A DNA stretch of 64,000 nt from Antennarius striatus. Lineage: Eukaryota; Chordata; Actinopteri; Lophiiformes; Antennariidae. The translations under genes and the position numbers were made by a program. The DNA is taken from contig NC_090781.1 of the NCBI RefSeq assembly GCF_040054535.1, positions 17,850,760 through 17,914,759 of the forward strand, read 5' to 3'. The notes beneath the pieces were generated by a model that had not been told where the DNA came from, ran no database searches, and saw nothing but the letters and a program-made list of their open reading frames with translations. Within the stretch, counting starts at the first letter, position 1, and every line of letters starts with the position of its first letter. Positions 12,726-36,939 of this stretch are shown one piece after another.

Positions 12726-14408
12726 AGGTCTTTCTTTTCTGGAAGATGAGGCTAAAAGGGAAAAAAAGAAATAAAATAAAGGAAAAAGAGGTCAGAAAAT
12801 ATCAGTGACTTTACACTAACGAGACGCAAAGTGAGTGTCAGAAGTGTCCCCGCTTGTTTGAGTCTGGTTTCTACAGCCCGATGCGTCCAAGAAGGATGTC
12901 TGACTTTTTGTGAGCCTTGGTTCTTTGTAACATCACTGTCATGATCATTTCTTATGTGCCAAAACATGACTGTGATATAACGTGGAATCTGGGTGGCATT
13001 CTGAATATTACCCAGAAAGTCCTCAAACCATGAGGGGAAGCTTCTGGGGTCAGATATCATTCAAATTTCAAATCGAAACTTAGCATGTAAGCAGAATTAG
13101 CTCTCCAGAATGAAAATTCTACCTGCATGTGGTTAATATTCTATCAATTTGGGTCAATAACATTAGCTTAAAGCAGATAAAAGTAGGGGTATTAAATAGA
13201 AAGAAGTCATTTGGTGGTGATTTTGCTGAAAGCCTGAATGGCCACAGCTGGACACAATGAAAGGTTGCTACTTAAGAGACGATTTACACGTCTGTCTTTG
13301 TGAACGTTTATTTCGTAAACTCAGTTACCAGATGCTAAATCTCAGTGATTAATACCTGGAGTACTGACAGACACACTCAGATCTAGCATTCAGACAGTAA
13401 CTTAAAGTATTTTTGTTGTTTGTTTTTATATTCTGTTGAGGAGTTTTTAAGGCTGGTGATAAATGTGGATATTAATAATCTTCTTTTTAACCATTTTACT
13501 ATCCGTTTTATTTTATTTTTTATTTATGAGGTTAGTCTTATTCTCTCTGGCACTTATTATCTTTGTAGTAATATTGGTATTTTGCACAGTGTCCTCAGCT
13601 CTTGGGTGCATCCATCAAGTGTGTGTGATTGTGTGTCAGAAATGACGTGTCTGAGGAGTTCTTCTTCAACCTCAGACCAATATCTGTAATTTTAGAGTGG
13701 TGTTCGTTCCTCATGATGGGTTGTTGGCTCTAAACCTATGTGTTCTTCAAACCTTGTATCTTTAGCTTCACAAGAAGACTTGAAACAACAATAAACCAGG
13801 TGGTAAATTCAGCATGGTGATAACTTCCTTGTCGGTTTGGCAAATAAGTGGAATCATGGGCTAAGAGTCGAGGATCTAAGCATGAGGCAATTAGTGTGTT
13901 TTTTAGTTTGCCAGTAAAAACATGCACATTTCATCAGTTTAAACTGATCATTTATATTTGAGGCCCATAGCCATGTTTTTTAATGAACTTCACATATTAC
14001 AGCTCTGCATATAAGAATTGGAAAAGCTTCCAGTGATGGAAAGTTTTAAAATTTAAGATTGAAATGGATTTTTCTTAATTTAACACATTATTTAAAAATC
14101 TTTTCTGTCAAATTTTCCCTGAAAGTCAAGTTAATGGATAAATATAGCTTGCAGAGTGTCATTAACGTTTCATTTAAAGAGATGCGTGTCTGTGGGGCAG
14201 GAGGAGGTGAAAAGAGAGGTAATGCCTAGTCTGGTCTTCAGTGAGTGATTTATCTAATAAAGGTGTGTCGTACAACATGAAAACCAAGTCTCATGCCTTT
14301 TACTTATCACATTTCACAATACTTCATGTACCGTTACTTTTGAGTTATTGGATCTCTATCTCTGGCACAGTTCAGAGAAAAATCACTAATCACAAATTAT
14401 TCAACCAA
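12726..14408. other. plekhg2 3' UTR and intergenic DNA
   Basis: AATAAA signals occur just after the stop near 12770 and again near 13789, so the plekhg2 3' UTR may be short or about 1.1 kb. I see no further gene up to the SINE at 14409. Confidence 0.4.
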
Positions 14409-14691
14409 TGGTGGAGTGGCGGATATTGCTGTCGCCTTACATCAAGAAAGTTTCGGGTTCGAGTCCTGGAGTTTGTTAGTTCTCCGTATGTCTGCATGGG
14501 TTCTCTCTGGGTTCTCCACTTCCAGAAACTTGCAGCTTGGATGAATTGATCGATCTGCATGGTCTTAAGTGTGGCCCCTGGCAACGAGTCCAGAGTGTCC
14601 CCTGCCTTTCGCTCGCAGTCGCCCATGACCCGGAAAGTGTCTGTAGACGAGTCGTTACGGTCATCGAGTCTACAAGCGGATGGATGGACGG
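14409..14691 (+). repeat. Diverged tRNA-derived SINE (family A)
   Basis: The head GGTGGAGTGGCGGATATTGC and B box GGGTTCGAGTCC are followed by the GGGTTCTCTCTGGGTTCTCC body. It ends in GCGGATGGATGGACGG without a long tail. Confidence 0.8.
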
Positions 14692-15446
14692 TAGTTTGTC
14701 ATACTTGTGGTGGGGGGGTGGAAGCGTGGACGATATCAGAGCTGATGTGGTTTAACAATTTCTGTCAACACCGGTTCCCCGGAGACTCATAGCGTCTTTC
14801 AACTCATAAGTGTCAGGAGGGCGGATCAATAAACAACAATCCTGTGGCTCATTTGGAAATATTTTGTCTGAAATGTTGTACCGGGAAACCCAAAATGTTT
14901 TTAGCTGAGAAACTAGGGTGACAATACTGTTAATGTTTCTACTGAAGGAGAAACTGTCATTTTAACATTTACCGTAACCTTAAAATGTTTTACGGCATAA
15001 AAACACATTCCACCCTCACAAACTCAATAATGACATTGAATGGTTTTCATTAGAAATTAATCCCTTATACTTAACTGTTTTGGGATCAACCAACAAAAAG
15101 TGGGGTTCCTATCCCATAACTTCATTGACCAACCCTTCAACAAAACTTGTTTGAGCTGAGATGATGGATCTTTACTGGAAAAATGTTTGCACTCTCCCAC
15201 TGCTGTTCCGATGAGCTAATAGCCACTACTGCCTCCCAGCTCTGAACCTTTACGTCTTTCTTGGAAATGATTCTCCTCCCAGGATTTTTTTATGTACATA
15301 GGACACCGGGTGGTTGTGGGTTCAACTTTATCAGTGACATCATTTTTAATTAAGTCAATTTTTACTTTCTTTGTCCAGACATATCATCCAAAATATTTGA
15401 ACTTTAAATGTTTATCAAGTATGAACATAAGTTACCCCCACCTCCA

Positions 15447-15453
<7 letters not shown>

Positions 15454-15523
<70 letters not shown>

Positions 15524-15535
15524 GCGCACACACAC
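15454..15535. repeat. CA microsatellite upstream of il15l
   Basis: About 80 bp of nearly pure CA dinucleotide repeat. Confidence 0.95.
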
Positions 15536-15604
15536 TTTGCCTGCTACTTTCTCATAAAAGCTGATTTAAAAAACATAACATAAACAGGAATATGTGAGTG
15601 ACTG

Positions 15605-16128
15605 ATGCAGCTTCCACTCCCTTTAAGGCTTTTACAAGTAAACAATTCACCAAATGAGAGGGAAGAGGAGGAGGAGGAGGAGGAGGAGGAATCAGATCCC
15701 CACAATTGGAGGAGGAGTAAAGGGAGTGGTGAGAAAGAATGGTGGAGTGAGAAAGTGAAAAGAGGAGGAAGTCATCCACGGAGTGACAGCAGCTGTCAAC
15801 CTCGTGGTGGAAGGAGAGAGAGCTGCTGCTGCTGGGGAGAAACCTTTCTCTGTTTTTTTGCATCTTTTTGGGAAGATTCCACTGAACTGGAAGACCAAGA
15901 GAAGGTCTGGTTCCCAGACTCATGTGGATCACCTGACTGCAGCTTTAACTGAAGAAGAATGAAGCAGGATTCTAATGTGGACAACCCCCCTTGGAGAATC
16001 TTAGACCCTCAATGGAGCTATGTTCTCCTCAGATGAGTTTCTAAACTCTATCAGTCTGGACGCTGCTGCCTTGCTCAAATGCACCACAAGACTAGTTTCT
16101 AACTAGTTGATGCTTGGCTGCCTGTGAC
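15605..16128 (+). promoter_or_regulatory. Probable 5' leader/promoter region of the IL-15-family gene, rich in upstream ATGs
   Basis: The stretch between a CA repeat (about 15454-15535) and the il15l start codon holds a GGA-repeat block (about 15665-15690). ATG triplets lie at 15922, 15959, 15975, 16012, 16020, 16033, 16079 and 16110, before the assigned start at 16129. Human IL15 mRNA is known for upstream ATGs that hold back translation, and the same logic may apply here. The transcription start is not visible from sequence. Confidence 0.35.
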
Positions 16129-19100
16129 ATGCTGAGAAGGAGGCTAACTCTGGCGAGTGTGCTTCTGTGTTTATCCTGTCTCTTCTCCCTGACGGCGCAA
16201 CTCCAGACCAGAATCTGTGCTCGAGACCTCATCCCACGGGTCCAGTCCCTCCAGGCCAGATCTGACCTAGTACGACGTTCACCTTCATAAAACACCTCAC
16301 CTGTTACCTGCTCAGCTTTCAGTCAGGGTGCAGCTGCAGGAGGGGATCATGAGGCTGTGGTTACTTACTCATCATTACATTTACGTGTGAAGCCGTCTTT
16401 GTTATCAGCATCTGGACAGAAGATAATGCACATAATGGAAGGAGTTGTGAGTCGCTGTGGGGCTTTCATGCTGCATGCAGCTGCGTCACATGAGGACAAA
16501 TGTGTTGAAGCGGGGACGCTTCGGAAGACTGGAGTTCCGCCAGAGATGGAAGTCCAGTTCCTCTTTTAACCCTGTATACGCCTGATGCTGCTGTTGTAAA
16601 CCAGTTATTGATTGGTTATTAATAGTTATTATCAACTAGTGAACGATCTGATCAAATTCTGTATATTTAATATATTTGAAGACACAAACTCTTAGATTTG
16701 GGAGGGGTGTGAAAGCAGAAAGTGACACGTGTTAATATCCTCTCCCCCCAGATGAGTCTGGATTGCAGGCTTTACACTCCAGCTATCGAAGACTACATGG
16801 TATGATCTTCCCGGCAGCCATCACACACACACATACGCATGCACGCGTGCACGCACACACACAATCACATTATTTGTCTCATTAAACCTCACACGACAGA
16901 CTGTGTTTATTTTCTGCTTTTACTTCCTTCTTTGCAAGAGAAACATTAACGTGAACGTTTCAAGTCACTGGGATTGTTTGAGACCAGTCTGACCAGCTGG
17001 ACCAGCTCTTTGATATAAAATCATAACATTGAAACTCATCCAAGATGGGTTGGTGATTAAAGTCCAATCCATTCCTATTTCTCCAGCAGAGATGTCCCAG
17101 CTCCACCATTAAATGCTTTGCTGATGAAGTTGAAGTCCTGATCCAGGAATGGGAGAGAGTTCCTCATGGTGGTTTCAAACTGGATGTCAAACTTGAACAA
17201 CTTGCAAGCTTGTTAAATGAGGTAAGATGGGCAGAAGATACGCAGCTAAAATCAGTCACATAAAAAACTTGGCAGCGCAAATAAATGTTCTTGTTGGATT
17301 GGTTTGACAATTATGGATTTGTGATGTTAGTGAAGCCGGCTTCAATGGCCGCTGCTGTAATTTCTTTCTCTTTTTTTTTTTGCTGTGTAAATTCACAATA
17401 GCATGATGATTAGCAGCATCTTTGCTGCTAGCCGAGCCTTATGTTTAATTTCAGCCTTCCATTTCAGGAAACTTGAGAGACCAATGGTTGTTATATGCAT
17501 GACCACTGGCAAAAATTATGTTCAGAGGATATTCATTCAGTTGTTTAATTTTGCAGGACAGAAACAGCTAAAAACTAACCAAGGTCATTTCAAACCTGCA
17601 ACTTTCTGGCTTTAAGAAACACTAAAAGAAATCAAAAAGAAAGTTGTGTAAAAGTTACTTTTTTTAGACCAGGCAAAGGGAAGAAATTATGAAATCACTC
17701 AATTCTGAGGAAAAAATTAAGGAATCATGAAAAACAAACAAAAGAACTGAACCTACCACTAGTCCTTTGTTGCACCAGCTTGTAGTCGCTGAGGAATGGA
17801 CGTAATGGGTGACAAACACAACTCTTCATCAATCTTGCTCTAACTTTTTATGGTGACAGTAGTTCAGTCCACTTGAATTTGGGCTGGGGACTGGGGGTTG
17901 GTCAGTTCAAGACTCCTGTGGACCAAAAACTTTGAAGTGTGAACTGGCAGTGGTAGGTACCAGCTTTCTCTGATAGCTTGTTGCCAGATCAGTTTTGCAG
18001 GTTGGAGCCTCATCGTGGAATATTTTCATCCACTGCAGATTTTCGATTGGATTGAGATCCGGACTATTTGCAGGACATGACATTGACCTTATATGTCATT
18101 CTTTAAGGAATGTTTTTGCTCTATTGCAAAATCAATTATCATCTTGAAAAAAAGATTTCATCAGCCTAAAACATCCTTTCAATTGATGGGGTAAGAAAAG
18201 TGTCCAAAATGTCAGCGTAAATTTGTGCATTTATTAAAGACATCCACCTCCCCAGTGCCTTTTCCTGACATGCAGCCCCAGATCATCAATGACTGTGGCG
18301 ATTTGCATGTTTTCTTCAGGCAGTCGTCTTCATAAATCTCATGGAATGGCACAAAAGTTTGCATCACCAGCTTGCCAAATGTAGATTCGCTATTCATCAC
18401 TGAATATAACTTTCATCCAGTAGTCAGTCGACTGCTTTTCCTTAACCCATCGTAACTTTTTTTTCTGTTTAATCTGTTGGCTTAAATTTAGCTTTTCTGT
18501 ATGTAAATCCCATTTCTTACAGTTTTCACTTATTTGTTCATTTGTTTTGCTGTGCATTTTTTGTATTCATCACAACCATCTCATGTTGTTTGTACTTGGT
18601 CCAGATTTTTGGACACAGCTGACTGAACAACCAACATCTTTTGCAACACTGCATGATGATTTACCCTCTTAAAGAAGTTCGATAAATCAATAAATAATCT
18701 GTTTCAATTTAACACTTTTTATGTATGAGCTATTATTTATGTCAGTCACTCTGTGCACCAGCTCTCCATGGTGTGATTAGTCCTTTTCAATTTCAAACTG
18801 AGCCAGAAAGCTCATTACCACAATTTTTTGACTTGTTTTAGTGCCTCTTAAAGCCAGAAAGTTGCCGTTTGAAATGACTTTAGTTTTGTGTCAAATTTGT
18901 GATCTGATTTCCCCCCCACAAAATTACAAAACTGAATAAACATCCTCTGAGACTGATGATTCTATAATTTTGCACGGTTTGTATACCGTATACAATATTG
19001 CTGCATCATATGTCTATATTTCAACATCAGAAAAAAAAAAGCTTAAAGTGGAAGAAGAGGGGACCTGGAACAGACCCCTGGGCCATGCCACCATTTTAGA

Positions 19101-19283
19101 AATGAATAAAAGTTTAGCCAGTTAGGGAAAACTTGTTTAGTCGCTGGTTTGCCTTCTCACCCTCAGACGCTTGAGGACTCGGGGTGTTTCCAGTGTGAGC
19201 TCTCAAGGGAGCAGAGAGCAGAAAAATTCCTTGAAGATCTTCTTTCAACCCTTGAGGCGGTGAACTCTCAACGCTGCCCATGA
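16129..19283 (+). CDS. il15l: Interleukin-15-family cytokine, best fit interleukin-15-like (IL-15L)
   Basis: Four exons, all joined in phase 0: 16129-16269 (donor GTACGA), 16752-16799, 17087-17221, 19167-19283 (TGA), total 441 nt and 146 residues. Exon 1 begins MLRRRLTLASVLLCL, a hydrophobic leader, and ends in a helix-A-like segment DLIPRVQSLQARSDL. Exon 2 gives MSLDCRLYTPAIEDYM. Exon 3 gives RCPSSTIKCFADEVEVL and runs to LEQLASLLNE. Exon 4 gives DSGCFQCELSREQRAEKFL. These align with human IL-15 segments around LYTESDV, SCKVTAMKC and ESGCKECEEL, including the CX6C and CXXC cysteines that form the two IL-15 disulfides. IL-15 family members are secreted four-helix cytokines signalling through shared beta/gamma-c receptor chains. 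The assignment to IL-15L rather than IL-15 rests on position between plekhg2 and supt5h, since classical IL15 lies beside INPP4B in vertebrates; this is inference. A polyadenylation signal is at 19358-19363. The 1.9-kb third intron carries a Tc1-like element. The exon 1 donor is the weakest point. Confidence 0.85.
17500..18985 (-). mobile_element. Degenerate Tc1/mariner-type DNA transposon in il15l intron 3
   Basis: Long inverted terminal repeats are visible. Bases from about 17505 to 17635 match the reverse complement of about 18830-18985, for example TCATTTCAAAC, CAACTTTCTGGCTTTAAGA and CAGAGGAT at both ends, with the outer end near GGCAAAAATTATG. The minus strand between them keeps a transposase remnant (18212-18400) reading SPQSLMIWGCMSGKGTGEV, typical of the second catalytic region of Tc1-like DDE transposases (usual motif VMVWGCMS). 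No full-length transposase frame survives, so the copy is presumed dead. It lies wholly in an intron, opposite in orientation to the host gene. Confidence 0.8.
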
Positions 19284-20273
19284 TTCCCGCCATCGGACTT
19301 TTAAGAGAGACTTCACGAGCCCTTCTCTTTATGAACGTTTGATTTTCCCAGAGCCAAAATAAAGGGCAGCGCGCAGGATGCCGGAGCACCTCACTGGAAT
19401 TCATGAAGATGTGAACAAAATGGAATAAAGAAACTGGTTTTCAGGGGATGCTCGAGGAGCTTGCAGGTTGAATGTTAGCATCTGGACTTCAGATCTAAAT
19501 CTACGTATGGATGGAATGGTAATAAACCCAGTATCAGTTGGTCCTGGCATGAGTCGTGTTCATAACAGTTTGTACACAACAAAACAGGGCCTAAAATCTT
19601 TTAAAAAATCTATATAAAAACGCATCAGGCCAGATTTAAAAAAAAAAATCACAGCAATTCCTGATAACTCATTACTTTTGTCTTTACTTTTGTCTTTACT
19701 GTTTAATCACAAGTCTAAATATTAAATTCATGCAATCTATAAACCTCAGCTGCCTAAACATCCTTCAATATTATTCACAACTCCAAACCTAAAACAGAAC
19801 ATTAAAAAAACCCCAAAAACAACTGGTATTAAAATTGAGAGGAAAACTTAAATCAATAATTACAATTAGAAAATACAATCAATACATTGTACAAACAAAC
19901 AACACATCAGAGATCAGCGTTATGACAAAATAAACCATTGAAAGCACATCAATATTATTCTAATATTCCCCAGCTCATGGTAGTAAACAATCTCCATGGG
20001 GTGTCTCCTGGTGACGTCACCAGGACACATTCCTCACGTTAATTTAACACAAACATAAAGAAGCAGATGTGAAAACAAATCTACATTGAATAATTCTACT
20101 CTGCGATCAGTTCTGATTATTTAAACTTGGTTTCTACAGCAGAAATGCTGCAGCTCCACTCCATTCTCCTCAACCCCGTGTTCGTCAGCTACGCTTCTGC
20201 GCATGCTCAGTAGACCCACGGTCGGCATAAGGAGTATTGGTATCAGTGTAGGGATCATTTCGTTCCCCGTTCG
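19284..20273. other. il15l 3' UTR and intergenic region to triap1
   Basis: AATAAA at 19358-19363 probably ends il15l. The rest is AT-rich, and the part next to triap1 is presumably its 3' UTR (minus strand). I see no other gene. Confidence 0.4.
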
Positions 20274-20567
<294 letters not shown>

Positions 20568-20864
20568 TCAACAGAAACCTTCCGACTTCCTCGAGTCGCG
20601 TGACGCAATTGGCTGTCGGGAAGTCGCCCTTGAAAGACGCGGCGTCACGACGAGATCGTGCACAAAGACAGAGGAGTCACTCTGAGTCATCACCGGGGTC
20701 TTGTGTTTTCTGTTCTAAAACAATAAAATGATGCTTTACACGACAACAAAAGGACATAAAAGCATTATTCACATCTAAATAACCTTTTTAACCACTTTCA
20801 TGTTATTTTGTATTGTTATATTAATGGAAACACCGCAGAAAAACAAGTTAACAACAATGTCTTC

Positions 20865-20876
20865 TGCGCATGCGCG
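20865..20876. promoter_or_regulatory. NRF-1-type palindrome upstream of triap1
   Basis: The sequence TGCGCATGCGCG matches the NRF-1 consensus (core GCGCATGCGC). It lies about 370 bp upstream of the triap1 start codon on the minus strand. NRF-1 drives many nuclear genes for mitochondrial proteins, so the placement is sensible, but occupancy is untested. Confidence 0.4.
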
Positions 20877-20923
20877 AGCAGGCTGCAGTTTCCTCCATGC
20901 AATTTCCTCCGGGATTAATAAAG

Positions 20924-20924
<1 letters not shown>

Positions 20925-20954
<30 letters not shown>

Positions 20955-20955
20955 T
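20925..20955. repeat. CTAT microsatellite at a SINE-like tail
   Basis: A CTAT tetranucleotide run follows CCTCCGGGATTAATAAAGTA, a tail motif common in fish SINEs. Confidence 0.8.
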
Positions 20956-21134
20956 ATTCAACAGAATTAGATATTAATTTCTTTATTTTTTTTACCAATG
21001 TTTTGCTTGTATTAAAATGAGTACTGTACTAAATAATTTATTTATCATCACTTTTTTTTAAATATTTTATACTGATTTAAATATCCTAAGGAAAATTAGT
21101 GGCACACTCTAGTTAGCTATAATCCTGCATATAC

Positions 21135-21440
21135 ATGTATGTGTGTACAGGCCCTGAACACACAAACACACACACACACACTAGGTGCCAATATGCATAC
21201 AGCGGGAGGTAGAGTGGCGAGCACCTCCTTCGCAGTGTGCCCAAATGAGCGACTTGTAAGGGGGATGACGCCTTGCTCAAGGGTGCCTCGGCAGTGCTTT
21301 GGACGTGAGCTGACACCTCCCACTGTCAGCTCACACTCCGGGTGTTTACTTGGGTGGGAGCGGGAACTGAACTCCCGAACTTGGAACATTGGATGACCCA
21401 CTCTATCACCCCCTCTACCACTGAGCCACTGCCGCCCCAG
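21135..21440 (-). repeat. tRNA-derived SINE (family B), minus orientation
   Basis: The minus-strand head is GGGGCGGCAGTGGCTCAGTG with a B-box-like GTTCAGTTCCCGCTCCCACC. The body AGTGGGAGGTGTCAGCTCAC and the segment CCGAGGCACCCTTGAGCAAG are shared with the copy at 1765-2144. Confidence 0.8.
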
Positions 21441-21903
21441 TATATTGTAAAAAAAAAAAATGCAGATTTATGGATTTTTTTCAAGTAAAACAAAAACACA
21501 AAGATTGTATCAAAACTCCAAGGTGCTCTTTGAAATATTAAAAATGCATTGACTGTCACGTTCATCAAACTCAAAGTCATATCAGCCCCAAAACAAACTG
21601 CTTTGGAGTTTCTTTTCCACGTCTAACTGTACCCTGATCCACAGAGCATCTCTAATACAGTACTCAATCTGAATCCAGGAACCACAACTGTCTTTGCACT
21701 TTTTATCGATGAATACTGAACTAAGTAAAAATAGCAGGCAACGTTTTTTAATGCTTGACTGTTTGTATGAATGAGTCACATTGACCATATTTGTTAATTT
21801 CTATGAATAACACTAATTTCTATATTATGAAAAGACATATCTGTAACTGTTTCTAAATAGGTGGAGAGTGACACCTCTTCGCATCACTTAACACTCCTCC
21901 AAA

Positions 21904-21912
21904 TCTCGCGAG
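21904..21912. promoter_or_regulatory. TCTCGCGAG promoter element at the supt5h 5' end
   Basis: TCTCGCGAG is the core of a palindromic motif found in many CpG-island promoters of housekeeping genes and bound by BANP (established knowledge). It lies about 110 bp before a good donor at 22020 (TTCAG|GTAAAC), consistent with a short non-coding first exon of supt5h at about 21900-22019. A matching acceptor at 22251-22252 then leads into the coding exon. Confidence 0.5.
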
Positions 21913-22261
21913 TTTCCCTGCTTCCGAAATCTCGCAGTTCCCGAGAACGACGAAAGAAGGATCCGGATAATTTAAACGACCTAAGCAAAGTTTCACATTT
22001 ATTTATCGACTTACTTCAGGTAAACTCAGGTCGGGGGTTGATTCTGGTAAGTAACAGCTGGTCGGCCTTTTGTGTAGTGTTTAATTGCAGCAGTTTTTCT
22101 ATTTATGTGGTAAATTAGCATGCCTTGCTAGGCCTTCCTGATTGTTATGGCCGGATAACTCGGTGCTGCTAACATGTTGTTAGCCCCTTAGCTAGTTTTG
22201 TACGAAGTTGAGATTTTCTTTCTTTTTGCTTGTTTCACTGTGACCTGCTCAGTGCTGCAAG

Positions 22262-36242
<13,981 letters not shown>

Positions 36243-36316
36243 GACGCCAGCGATGAGGTCGACAGACTTGAAAACACACGGAATTGTTCCGGGAACCCGG
36301 CTGGCTGTAGAGTCAC

Positions 36317-36344
36317 GGATGAGCCGACGCGGATGAGCCGACGC
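36317..36344. repeat. Two tandem 14-bp units in the supt5h 3' UTR
   Basis: GGATGAGCCGACGC occurs twice in direct succession shortly after the supt5h stop codon. It is probably a slippage product, and I see no function. Confidence 0.8.
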
Positions 36345-36601
36345 GTTGGGACTTTATTGATCAGAATAATTTCATTTGCCGACACTCACATTCAAGTAAA
36401 AACAGCTGAAAGCCCACGCAGGAGAAATCAGACCCACAACATTCCTCTCCTCTCTGTGATTCTCCGCCATCGTGATTCCAGCTGCTCTGTCGCTTTTTGT
36501 ATTTTAAATTTTCTCTAGCTTTCTCTGTTCCCAGTGGTGTCCTGAGACGGTTTTAGTGCTTTCTAGATGTTTACGGCTGGAGGAACGATACAAAACCTGT
36601 C

Positions 36602-36835
36602 AATAAACAGAACTGATAAATCCATCCGCCTTTATTTTTAGTGTCAACACTCCGCTGGGATGGGGACGGTGTTTTTGGAGCAGCCATTGAAATTGTAGAA
36701 TTGAAAAAAAATGTATTTAATATACAGGAACTATTTTCCGCGGAGGATGAATCATTTGAGGCAACAATACGGTTCATGTGAATTTAAAACTGCATCAGGT
36801 GAACAAACACAATAAAAGGAAGTATAACATTTATT
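36602..36835. promoter_or_regulatory. Convergent polyadenylation signals of supt5h (+) and the RNase T2 gene (-)
   Basis: AATAAA at 36602-36607 on the plus strand follows supt5h by 360 nt. On the minus strand AATAAA at 36835-36830 follows the RNase T2 stop by about 105 nt. The two tail-to-tail genes therefore need not overlap. Confidence 0.6.
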
Positions 36836-36939
36836 AATCAAGAGGCAAAGAAAATTATATTCAGAATGAATAGATCGGTTACACATTTGATGGATGGAGG
36901 TAAAATTAAAGTTATTGATTGATGATCAGCTGCCGTCTG

